Source: Granulicatella sp041433555 (GTDB lineage Bacteria; Bacillota; Bacilli; Lactobacillales; Aerococcaceae). From it: DNA of 64,000 bases. This document shows, piece after piece, positions 43,898-51,471 of this stretch. Within the stretch, counting starts at the first letter, position 1. Every line of letters begins with the position of its first letter. A model generated the notes under the pieces. The model was not told where the DNA came from, ran no database searches, and saw only the letters and a program-made list of their open reading frames with translations. The stretch lies in NCBI RefSeq assembly GCF_041433555.1, contig NZ_JAPWBR010000010.1:1-64000 (forward strand), read 5' to 3'. A program made the position numbers and the translations under genes.

Positions 43898-43916
43898 TCC
43901 TGTTTATTAAATTTGT
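43898..43916 (+). repeat. Linker copy 4 of the hairpin array, degenerate end
   Basis: Starts TCTCACATCCTGTTTA like copy 3, then becomes AT-rich (TTAAATTTG). It marks the right end of the array, before the xerC promoter. Confidence 0.7.
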
Positions 43917-43947
43917 ATTAATTGTCGTAATAATTTTGACAATTCGG

Positions 43948-43976
43948 TTGTAAGAAAGTGCTTTCTGTGATAAAGT
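43948..43976 (+). promoter_or_regulatory. Likely promoter of the xerC-hslVU-codY operon
   Basis: TTGTAA (43948-43953), 17 bases, TAAAGT (43971-43976). The spacer holds a palindrome AGAAAG-TG-CTTTCT (43953-43966) that could be an operator. A perfect TTGACA at 43937-43942 has no well-placed -10. Confidence 0.5.
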
Positions 43977-43995
43977 TAACGATAGGAGGAAGACG

Positions 43996-44949
43996 ATGAA
44001 GAACGAAATGCAAGATTTTTTAACGTATTTAAAAGTTGAACGACGTTATTCGCCAGAGACGATTCATGCGTATGACCGTGATATTCAACATTTTTATGAC
44101 TATTTGACAGAAGTTCCAATTCATTCTTGGAATGATGTCACAGTCGTTGATGTTCGAATTTATCTTGGTGTATTGCACCGCGAAAACTATAACCGTTCGA
44201 GTATTTCTCGTTTTCTTTCGAGTTTACGTTCGTTTTATCATTTTCTTGTCGAAAGAAGCATCGTAGAAACAAATCCTTTTGCGTCTATCAGTTACAAGAA
44301 GGGTAAAATGCGTCTGCCTGAATTCTTTTATGAGGATGAAATCGAAAAATTTATTGATTCAATCGATGGAAATCAGTCTTTAGACCAACGTAATAAAGCT
44401 CTAGTAGAAGTATTATATGCTACAGGTATGCGTGTAAGTGAGTTAACGAATTTAACTCTTGAGCAATTAGACCTTGAAAATAGCATTATTCTCGTCATTG
44501 GTAAAGGTTCTAAAGAACGCTATGTTCCGATTGGTGACTTTGCAAGGACGGCCTTAGAAACGTATCTTGAAGAAGGACGCAAAGACTTGATGGCGAAAGA
44601 ACGTAAGGACCATTCCTACGTTTTCGTGAATCATTTAGGCGATCCACTGACGACTAATGGGGTTCGTTATATTTTAGAAAAACTCATCCAAGAAAGTGGT
44701 CTGACACTTAAAATTCATCCGCATATGCTTAGACACACGTTTGCGACTCATTTGTTAAATAACGGTGCGGATATGAGAACAGTGCAAGAACTTCTAGGAC
44801 ACGTAAGTCTTAGTTCGACTCAAATTTATACACATGTGACAAAAGAAGCTCTTCAACAAAATTACCAATTATATTTTCCAAGGTCTAAAGCTGGGAAGAG
44901 TGAATTTGATGCAAGTGCCTTTAATAAGAACAATGGAGGAAAATCATGA
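43996..44949 (+). CDS. xerC: Tyrosine recombinase XerC
   Basis: Site-specific recombinase of 317 residues that resolves chromosome dimers at dif. The N-terminal SAM-like DNA-binding domain (FLTYLKVERRYSPETIHAYDRD) is followed by the catalytic domain with Arg in ATGMRVSELTNL near 142, Lys in GKGSKERYVPI near 170, HPHMLRHTFATHLL near 240, and the nucleophile Tyr in STQIYTHVT near 280. It heads the xerC-hslV-hslU-codY operon and overlaps hslV by four bases, so it is the housekeeping recombinase and not a prophage integrase. Confidence 0.95.
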   Translation: MKNEMQDFLTYLKVERRYSPETIHAYDRDIQHFYDYLTEVPIHSWNDVTVVDVRIYLGVLHRENYNRSSISRFLSSLRSFYHFLVERSIVETNPFASISYKKGKMRLPEFFYEDEIEKFIDSIDGNQSLDQRNKALVEVLYATGMRVSELTNLTLEQLDLENSIILVIGKGSKERYVPIGDFARTALETYLEEGRKDLMAKERKDHSYVFVNHLGDPLTTNGVRYILEKLIQESGLTLKIHPHMLRHTFATHLLNNGADMRTVQELLGHVSLSSTQIYTHVTKEALQQNYQLYFPRSKAGKSEFDASAFNKNNGGKS

Positions 44950-45476
44950 CTACAATTTGTGCAGTAAAAAAAGATAACCAAGTTGCGATGGCTGGTGACG
45001 GCCAAGTAACAATGGGTGAAAAAGTGATTATGAAAGGAACCGCTCGTAAAATCCGTCGTATTTTCGACAATCAAGTACTTGTTGGATTTGCGGGTGGCGT
45101 TGCAGATGCTATCACTTTAGAAGAAATGTTTGAAGATAAACTCAAACAATTTAAAGGGAACTTACAACGTGCTGCTATTGAAATGGCAAAACAATGGAGA
45201 AGTGACCGTGGTTTACAAAAATTAGAAGCGATGTTAATCGTGATGAATAAAGAACAAGTTCTACTTGTTTCAGGAACGGGTGAAGTCATTGAACCAGACG
45301 ATGGAATTCTAACAATTGGTTCTGGTGGAAACTTCGCTTTAGCAGCTGCTAGAGGGCTCCTAAGATTTGGAGATTCGAGTTTAACAGCAGAAGATATCGC
45401 TCGTGAAAGTTTAAAAATCGCTTCAGAAATTGATATTTTTACAAACGATAATATCATTACTGAAACGTTAGCGTAA
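44946..45476 (+). CDS. hslV: ATP-dependent protease subunit HslV (ClpQ)
   Basis: Peptidase ring of the HslUV protease, 176 residues. The N-terminus reads MTTICAVKKDNQVAMAGDGQ, so the catalytic threonine is exposed after removal of Met. The core GFAGGVADA (near 43) and GSGGNFALAAA (near 121) are normal for the family. It begins within the last codons of xerC (ATGA overlap) and is 12 bases ahead of hslU. Confidence 0.97.
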   Translation: MTTICAVKKDNQVAMAGDGQVTMGEKVIMKGTARKIRRIFDNQVLVGFAGGVADAITLEEMFEDKLKQFKGNLQRAAIEMAKQWRSDRGLQKLEAMLIVMNKEQVLLVSGTGEVIEPDDGILTIGSGGNFALAAARGLLRFGDSSLTAEDIARESLKIASEIDIFTNDNIITETLA

Positions 45477-45488
45477 GGAAGTGGTTGT

Positions 45489-46895
45489 ATGCAAGCAAAT
45501 ATTAGTAAAACACCAAGAGAAGTGGTGTCCGAATTAGATCAATTTATCGTTGGTCAACACGATGCTAAACGTGCTTTAGCGGTGGCTCTTCGAAATCGTT
45601 ACCGTCGTTTATTATTAGACGAAGAAATGAAAAAAGAAGTGACACCAAAGAATTTATTGATGATTGGACCTACTGGGGTAGGTAAAACTGAATTAGCTCG
45701 TCGTCTTGCGAAATTAGTCGATGCACCATTCGCAAAAGTGGAAGCCACTAAATTTACGGAAGTGGGTTATGTTGGACGTGATGTAGAATCGATGGTTCGT
45801 GACTTAGTCGAAAACGCGATTCAAATCGTTACTAAATTAAAACAAGAAGAAGTTAAACCTCAAGCGTTTGATAAAGCCGTTAAGAAATTAGCGAAGGTTT
45901 TAAAACCAGGAATCATGAAGAAAGTATCAAATCCGCAACAAGATTCACTTTTTAGTATGTTCCAACAAATGGGAATCCAAAATCCTGGTATTGAACCTGA
46001 GATGAAAGAAGAAGTCACTGAAGAGATTGCTCAAAAACGACGCGATATTGAGCAACAATTAAGAGACGGCCTTCTTGATTCTAAAGAAGTGACGATTGAA
46101 TTAACAGAGAAACCAATGCGTATGGCTGGCTCTGGAAATCAAATGGAACAAATGATGCAAATTCAATCCGTTCTTGACCAAATGACACCGAAGAAGAAAA
46201 TTAGCCGTACTGTTACGGTGAAAGAGGCGTTAGAATTACTAACAGAGGAAGAAGCTAACAACTTAATTAATCAAGAAGATATGCATGCAGAAGCGTTGAA
46301 ACTTGCTGAAACTTCTGGAATTATCTTTATCGATGAGATTGATAAGATTGCAGCAAAAGGCCATAACGGTAGTGAGGTTTCTCGCGAAGGGGTTCAACGT
46401 GACATCTTACCGATTGTTGAAGGAAGCCAAGTGAATACGAAGTACGGTGTGATTAACACAGACCATATCTTGTTTATCGCATCTGGTGCCTTCCATGTCG
46501 CTAAACCAAGTGATTTAATGCCGGAATTACAAGGTCGTTTCCCAATTCGTGTTGAATTACAAGATCTATCTAAAGAAGACTTCGAACGCATCCTAACGGA
46601 ACCTAAGAATGCATTATTGAAACAATATAAAGCCTTACTAGCAACAGAAAATGTAGAAGTCATCTTTACAAAAGAAGCCGTCTCAAAACTGGCTGAAATT
46701 GCTTTTGAAGTGAACAGTACAATGGAAAATATCGGTGCTCGTCGTCTTCATACGATTTTAGAAACAGTACTTGAAGAATTGTTATTTGAAGCGCCATCTA
46801 TGCAAATGGGAAGCATTCAAATTACAGAACAATATGTTGAAAGTAAACTAAATGCGATTCGTGAGGATCAAGATTTAACGAAATACATTTTATAA
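45489..46895 (+). CDS. hslU: ATP-dependent protease ATPase subunit HslU (ClpY)
   Basis: AAA+ unfoldase of 468 residues that feeds HslV. Walker A GPTGVGKTE near 60, Walker B GIIFIDEIDKIAAK near 277, an I-domain between them (about 110-240), the pore motif GYVGRDVESM near 90, and the C-terminal tail ending DLTKYIL that docks into HslV. AAGGAAGTGG precedes the ATG. Confidence 0.97.
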   Translation: MQANISKTPREVVSELDQFIVGQHDAKRALAVALRNRYRRLLLDEEMKKEVTPKNLLMIGPTGVGKTELARRLAKLVDAPFAKVEATKFTEVGYVGRDVESMVRDLVENAIQIVTKLKQEEVKPQAFDKAVKKLAKVLKPGIMKKVSNPQQDSLFSMFQQMGIQNPGIEPEMKEEVTEEIAQKRRDIEQQLRDGLLDSKEVTIELTEKPMRMAGSGNQMEQMMQIQSVLDQMTPKKKISRTVTVKEALELLTEEEANNLINQEDMHAEALKLAETSGIIFIDEIDKIAAKGHNGSEVSREGVQRDILPIVEGSQVNTKYGVINTDHILFIASGAFHVAKPSDLMPELQGRFPIRVELQDLSKEDFERILTEPKNALLKQYKALLATENVEVIFTKEAVSKLAEIAFEVNSTMENIGARRLHTILETVLEELLFEAPSMQMGSIQITEQYVESKLNAIREDQDLTKYIL

Positions 46896-46912
46896 AAAAG
46901 GAGAATACACTT

Positions 46913-47716
46913 GTGCGTACAATATTAGCTGATTTACGAAAAATAAACGAGATTGTGCAATACGACAACGTGTGGAGAGACTCAGAAACTGCTGACTTAC
47001 CATTTAATAAGTTGACTGAAATCTTAGGATCTTTATTAAAAGTCGATTTATATATTGCTTCAATCGATGGGAGAATGCTTGGGATTCATGATGAGTTCCA
47101 AGTGAATAACGATCGTATGAAAGAATATAAGGATAGTCGTCAATTTCCAGACTTCTATATGAAAGAATTGACGACCTTAAAATTCACAAAGGAAAATATT
47201 CCGGTGACCGATAATTTAACGATTTTCCCGGTTGAATTACACGATAACTTCCAAGAAGCAATGACAACGGTAATTCCAATCTACGCTTCTGGTAAGCAAC
47301 TGGGATTTGTTGTGATGGGGAAAGAGGGGCAACCTTTCTCTACAGATGATTTAATCTTAGCTGAACATGCTGCAACAGTAATCGGGACAGAAATGCTTCA
47401 TTGGTATACTCGCAAGATTGAGCAAGAAAAACGTGAACAACAAAATGTCCACCTTGCTCTCAACTCATTATCTTATAGTGAATTAGAGGCTATTAAAGTG
47501 ATTGTAGGTCTGTTTGATGGAATGGATTTACGATTCACCGCTCTTAAAATCGCTCAAGAATACCATATTACTCGTACAGTAATTGTGAATGCTATCCGTA
47601 AGCTTGAATCAGCTGGTATTATCGAAAGCAGAAGTTTAGGTACAAAAGGGACATATATTAAAATTAAGAATGAAAATATTAAGTCTTCACTATTGTCAGA
47701 ATTAAAACATGCGTAA
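46913..47716 (+). CDS. codY: GTP-sensing transcriptional repressor CodY
   Basis: Global regulator of 267 residues that reports on GTP and branched-chain amino acids. The N-terminal GAF domain binds the effectors (about 1-155), and the C-terminal winged helix has ITRTVIVNAIRKLESAGIIE near 220. The start is GTG after AAAGGAG. It ends the xerC-hslVU-codY operon, as in Bacillus and relatives. Confidence 0.96.
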   Translation: MRTILADLRKINEIVQYDNVWRDSETADLPFNKLTEILGSLLKVDLYIASIDGRMLGIHDEFQVNNDRMKEYKDSRQFPDFYMKELTTLKFTKENIPVTDNLTIFPVELHDNFQEAMTTVIPIYASGKQLGFVVMGKEGQPFSTDDLILAEHAATVIGTEMLHWYTRKIEQEKREQQNVHLALNSLSYSELEAIKVIVGLFDGMDLRFTALKIAQEYHITRTVIVNAIRKLESAGIIESRSLGTKGTYIKIKNENIKSSLLSELKHA

Positions 47717-47731
47717 ATCGAGGCGATGATT

Positions 47732-48604
47732 ATGGAAAAAATCTTTATTGAAAATGAGTATTTAAAAGTTGGGATTAAGCTATTTGGAGCTGAACTCACT
47801 TCTGTTGTTTCAAAAAAAACAGATACGGAATACATGTATCAACCAGATGGGATTCATTGGAATAAGCAATCCCCGATTCTTTTCCCAAATATTGGAGCGA
47901 TAAGAGAAAATTCGTTTGTATATGAAGGAAAGACTTATCCTGCTAGAAAGCATGGATTTGCTAGAGATTATGCTTTTCAATTAGAAGAACAAGGAGAAAA
48001 CTTTGCGGCATTCTTGTTAACAGACAAAATGATTGAAGAGGAATATCCATTTGAGTTTGAACTAAGACTTCAATATTCTTTAGAGAATAATGCATTAAAG
48101 ATGACTTATAGCGTATCAACGACAAGTCCAGAGTTGTATTTTGCCATTGGTGGACATCCAGCATTTGCAGTTCCTCTTGAGAAAGGTCTTACTTTTGAAG
48201 ATTATCATATTCAATTAGAGAGTGAGGCTCCTATTTCAAAATTGGAGCTAGAAATTCCTTATCTAGCATCTTTAGAGGGTGTTCCTTTTACCGAAGGAGA
48301 CTTTGCATTGCATCATGATTTATTTACAAATGATGTATTGTTATTTAAATCAAAAGACCCTAAGTTTAAAGGGAAATTGTATTCTCCTAAAGGACAAAGA
48401 AGTGTAACGGTTCATTTAAACGGAATCGAAGCAGTTGGAGTTTGGACAATGGCAGACGATTCACCGTTTATTTGTTTTGAACCATGGGATGGTTATCCAG
48501 ACTTAGCAAGTGAGACTACATTAAACCTCAAAGAAAAGAAAAATATTCTCCGAATCACTAAAGATACACCGTATCAATCATGTGCGACATTTGTATTTGA
48601 ATAA
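47732..48604 (+). CDS. Aldose 1-epimerase family protein (LacX-like)
   Basis: Cytoplasmic protein of 290 residues of the galactose mutarotase superfamily. It shows RENSFVYEGKTYPARKHGFARD near 55, with the family His, GGHPAFAVPL near 146 and a Glu in CFEPWDGYPD near 255. It probably interconverts the anomers of a sugar or sugar phosphate. The ATG at 47732 is eight bases after GAGG; 47726 is less likely. It follows codY by 15 bases and may be read from the same transcript. Confidence 0.88.
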   Translation: MEKIFIENEYLKVGIKLFGAELTSVVSKKTDTEYMYQPDGIHWNKQSPILFPNIGAIRENSFVYEGKTYPARKHGFARDYAFQLEEQGENFAAFLLTDKMIEEEYPFEFELRLQYSLENNALKMTYSVSTTSPELYFAIGGHPAFAVPLEKGLTFEDYHIQLESEAPISKLELEIPYLASLEGVPFTEGDFALHHDLFTNDVLLFKSKDPKFKGKLYSPKGQRSVTVHLNGIEAVGVWTMADDSPFICFEPWDGYPDLASETTLNLKEKKNILRITKDTPYQSCATFVFE

Positions 48605-48609
48605 AAAGA

Positions 48610-48638
48610 AAAGACACTAAGATTTACTTAGTGTCTTT
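48610..48638. terminator. Bidirectional terminator between the epimerase gene and plsY
   Basis: Perfect 12-bp stem AAAGACACTAAG with its complement and a 5-base loop, T-rich on both strands. It overlaps the end of plsY. Confidence 0.85.
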
Positions 48639-49244
48639 ATTTTTCTTATCCCAAGGCATTGGGACTTTGTTTTCAGTACCATTTAAAATTCGTTGAATGT
48701 TGGCTCTATGACGATAAATGATGAAGATATCAATTGCAAGTGCGAATGCTGTTAGCACCCAATCGTTGAAGAGTAGTGATAATAGAACACCTATAGAGAT
48801 GGTCACCATAGCAGTCAAACTAACCATACGAGTGATTGCAAGCAACACTAGGAAAATAATCAATCCATATAATAATAAGAGTGGTTGATAGGCTAAAATC
48901 ATTCCTGCAAAAGTCGCAACTGCTTTTCCACCTTTGAATGAAGCAAAGAGAGGGAAAGTGTGACCGATCACTGCAAAAGATGCAATCCAAAGCGGTGAAA
49001 TACTTGGTTGTTTAAAGATAGTCATTGCAAGAATTGTTGCTAGAGATCCTTTGAACACATCACAAAATAACACAACTGAACCTGCTTTTGGACCAAGAAC
49101 GCGGAACGCATTTGTAGATCCTAAATTCCCGCTACCAAATTCGCGGATATCTTTTTGAAAGAATGTTTGTCCAATCCATAATCCAGATGGAATAGACCCG
49201 AGTAGGTACGCTACAAGAGCACCTATAATAAAAGTAAATGACAT
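48624..49244 (-). CDS. plsY: Glycerol-3-phosphate acyltransferase PlsY
   Basis: Membrane enzyme of 206 residues that uses acyl-phosphate to make lysophosphatidate, the first step of phospholipid synthesis. The three catalytic motifs are seen: LLGSIPSGLWIG (residue 14), GSGNLGSTNAFRVLG (near 37) and FKGGKAVATFAG (near 104), with five hydrophobic segments. It stands divergent from parE, as in many Lactobacillales. AAGGAGAAA precedes the start. Confidence 0.95.
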   Translation of the reverse strand: MSFTFIIGALVAYLLGSIPSGLWIGQTFFQKDIREFGSGNLGSTNAFRVLGPKAGSVVLFCDVFKGSLATILAMTIFKQPSISPLWIASFAVIGHTFPLFASFKGGKAVATFAGMILAYQPLLLLYGLIIFLVLLAITRMVSLTAMVTISIGVLLSLLFNDWVLTAFALAIDIFIIYRHRANIQRILNGTENKVPMPWDKKNKDTK

Positions 49245-49349
49245 AAGTCTATTTCTCCTTAAAACAGTCTAGTGACAGTTTAACATAAAAGGTGCTGTCT
49301 ATACAACGGATGAGAAAGGTTAATTTAGCGCCATTTCTAAGGAGAAATC

Positions 49350-49378
49350 TTGCGAAAATCGCGAAAAACAAGTATTAT
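49350..49378 (+). promoter_or_regulatory. Promoter of parE-parC
   Basis: TTGCGA (49350-49355), 17 bases, TATTAT (49373-49378). AAAAGGAG and the ATG follow within 32 bases. Confidence 0.65.
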
Positions 49379-49409
49379 AGATAAGATGACAAAAAAAGGA
49401 GCGTATTAA

Positions 49410-51470
49410 ATGAGCAAAGTAACGAATCAATATAATGATGATGCGATTCAAGTTTTAGAAGGCCTTGAAGCTGTTCGTAAACGTCCAGGGATGTATATTG
49501 GATCAACGGATCACCGTGGACTTCATCATTTAGCTTACGAGATTGTGGATAACGCAGTCGACGAAGCTTTATCAGGTTATGCAACAAAAATTGAAGTTAC
49601 AATTCATAAGGACCAATCGCTTACTGTAAAAGATAATGGTCGTGGAATGCCTACTGGGAAACACGCTTCTGGAATTCCAACGATTCAAGTTATTTTTACG
49701 GTACTGCATGCCGGTGGTAAATTCGGTCAGGGTGGATATAAGACATCAGGTGGTCTCCACGGTGTCGGGGCGTCTGTTGTTAACGCGTTATCAGATTGGT
49801 TAACAGTAGAAGTGTTACGTGACGGTACTTTATACAAACAATCGTTCAAAAACGGTGGTGAACCTGTAGGAACGGTTAAGAAAGAGAAAACAAGCCGACG
49901 TGGTTCTGGGACTTCAGTAACTTTCTTACCAAGTGATAAGACTTTCTCTACGACGAACTGGTCTTATGAGACATTAGCGGAACGTTTAAGAGAATCTGCC
50001 TTCTTACTAAAAGGTCTTACAATTGTATTGACTGATGAACGTACTGGCGAATCAGAAATTTTCCATTATGAAGAAGGGATTCGCGATTTTATCCAATATT
50101 TAAATGAAGAAAAAGATACATTATCTCCTGTAGTTGACTTTGACAGCACAGTGGATGGTGTAGAAACAGAATTTGCATTCCAATATAACGACGGCTATTC
50201 AGAAACGATTTTATCTTTCGTTAACAACGTTCGTACAAAAGACGGTGGTACTCATGAAGTGGGAATGAAGAGTGCCTTAACGAAAGCATTTAACGAATAT
50301 GCACGTAAAGTTGGTCTTTTAAAAGATAAAGATAAAAACCTTGAAGGTAGCGATGTCCGTGAAGGATTAACTGCGATTATTTCGCTGCGTATTCCTGAAG
50401 AAATCCTACAATTCGAAGGACAAACAAAAGATAAATTAGGAACGCCTGCTGCACGTGGGATTGTTGATAATACGATTTCTGAGCAATTAGGATTCTTCTT
50501 AACAGAGAATGGTGAAATTGCGCAAGAGTTAATTCGTAAAGCGATTAAAGCACGTGAAGCGCGTGAGGCGAGTCGTAAGGCCCGTGAAGAGAGCCGTAAT
50601 GGTAAGAAGGGCAAGAAGAAAGAAACGCTACTTTCTGGTAAATTAACGCCTGCTCAAAGTAAGAACCCTAAGAAGAACGAACTTTACTTAGTAGAGGGGG
50701 ACTCTGCCGGTGGTTCTGCTAAACAAGGTCGTGACCGTAAGTTCCAAGCGATTCTTCCATTGCGTGGTAAAGTAATCAATACTGAAAAAGCATCGATTTC
50801 AGATATTCTGAAGAATGAAGAAATCAATACAATTATTTATACGATTGGTGCTGGTGTTGGTAGTGACTTCAAGATTGAAGACTGTAACTATGACAAGATT
50901 GTCATTATGACCGATGCGGATACCGATGGCGCCCACATTCAAGTTTTACTATTAACATTCTTCTACCGCTATATGAAACCATTGATTGAAGCAGGCAAAG
51001 TATATCTTGCATTACCACCTTTATATAAGATTTCTAAAGGGACAGGTAAGAAACAAGTCGTTGAGTATGCGTGGACAGAAAAAGAACTTGATGAGAAGAC
51101 TAAATTAGTCGGAAAAGGTTACTTATTACAACGCTATAAAGGTCTTGGGGAAATGAACGCTGACCAATTATGGGATACGACCATGAATCCAGAGACTAGA
51201 ACGTTAATTCGTGTAGTAATTGACGATAAAGCACAAGCAGAACGTCGTGTAAGTACATTGATGGGGAACAAAGTAGAACCTCGTCGTAAGTGGATTGAAC
51301 GTCATGTTGAGTTTGGTCTAGAAGAAGATAAGAGTATTTTAGAATCAGACGTAAATGCCATTAGCACAACCGCTAGTCCGAAAAAAGAAGAAAAGAAACC
51401 ATCAGTTAAGAAAAAAGAAGCAACAATTGATCATGTAGAACAATTGTCGTTACTAGGAGAGGAGGAATAG
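49410..51470 (+). CDS. parE: DNA topoisomerase IV subunit B
   Basis: ATPase subunit of topoisomerase IV, which unlinks daughter chromosomes; 686 residues. The GHKL site includes EIVDNAVDEALSG near 44 and GGLHGVGASVVNAL near 114. The Toprim part has EGDSAGGSAKQGRDR near 430 and MTDADTDGAHI near 500. The acidic, lysine-rich tail (from about 650) is longer than the minimum. It is followed by parC after one base. Confidence 0.96.
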   Translation: MSKVTNQYNDDAIQVLEGLEAVRKRPGMYIGSTDHRGLHHLAYEIVDNAVDEALSGYATKIEVTIHKDQSLTVKDNGRGMPTGKHASGIPTIQVIFTVLHAGGKFGQGGYKTSGGLHGVGASVVNALSDWLTVEVLRDGTLYKQSFKNGGEPVGTVKKEKTSRRGSGTSVTFLPSDKTFSTTNWSYETLAERLRESAFLLKGLTIVLTDERTGESEIFHYEEGIRDFIQYLNEEKDTLSPVVDFDSTVDGVETEFAFQYNDGYSETILSFVNNVRTKDGGTHEVGMKSALTKAFNEYARKVGLLKDKDKNLEGSDVREGLTAIISLRIPEEILQFEGQTKDKLGTPAARGIVDNTISEQLGFFLTENGEIAQELIRKAIKAREAREASRKAREESRNGKKGKKKETLLSGKLTPAQSKNPKKNELYLVEGDSAGGSAKQGRDRKFQAILPLRGKVINTEKASISDILKNEEINTIIYTIGAGVGSDFKIEDCNYDKIVIMTDADTDGAHIQVLLLTFFYRYMKPLIEAGKVYLALPPLYKISKGTGKKQVVEYAWTEKELDEKTKLVGKGYLLQRYKGLGEMNADQLWDTTMNPETRTLIRVVIDDKAQAERRVSTLMGNKVEPRRKWIERHVEFGLEEDKSILESDVNAISTTASPKKEEKKPSVKKKEATIDHVEQLSLLGEEE

Positions 51471-51471
51471 T

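Larger units (their letters stand above)
43345..43916. repeat. Array of long hairpin units with a repeated linker, no gene
   Basis: This gene-free stretch consists of successive hairpin blocks with different stem sequences, separated by a repeated linker near ATCCTGTTAAGTTGAGTTCG. Linkers start at 43511, 43651, 43774 and 43898, so spacing is 140, 123 and 124 bases. Paired arms: 43389-43404 with 43422-43438; 43448-43470 with 43484-43506; 43545-43555 with 43559-43569 (perfect 11 bp); 43576-43582 with 43590-43596; 43679-43686 with 43750-43757, enclosing 43697-43716 with 43720-43740; 43794-43806 with 43875-43891, enclosing 43820-43838 with 43841-43860. Short open frames here are by-products of the repeats. 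I do not recognise the family; it may be a structured RNA or a DNA-level repeat. Confidence 0.85.

Noticed and set aside
43345..43916. CRISPR array
   Set aside because: The repeated linker is about 20 bases at 123-140-base intervals, the between-parts are themselves long palindromes, and no cas gene is in the window.
43996..44949. Prophage or element integrase
   Set aside because: The gene is in the standard xerC-hslV-hslU-codY operon with a 4-base overlap and has normal XerC motifs; no phage genes are near.
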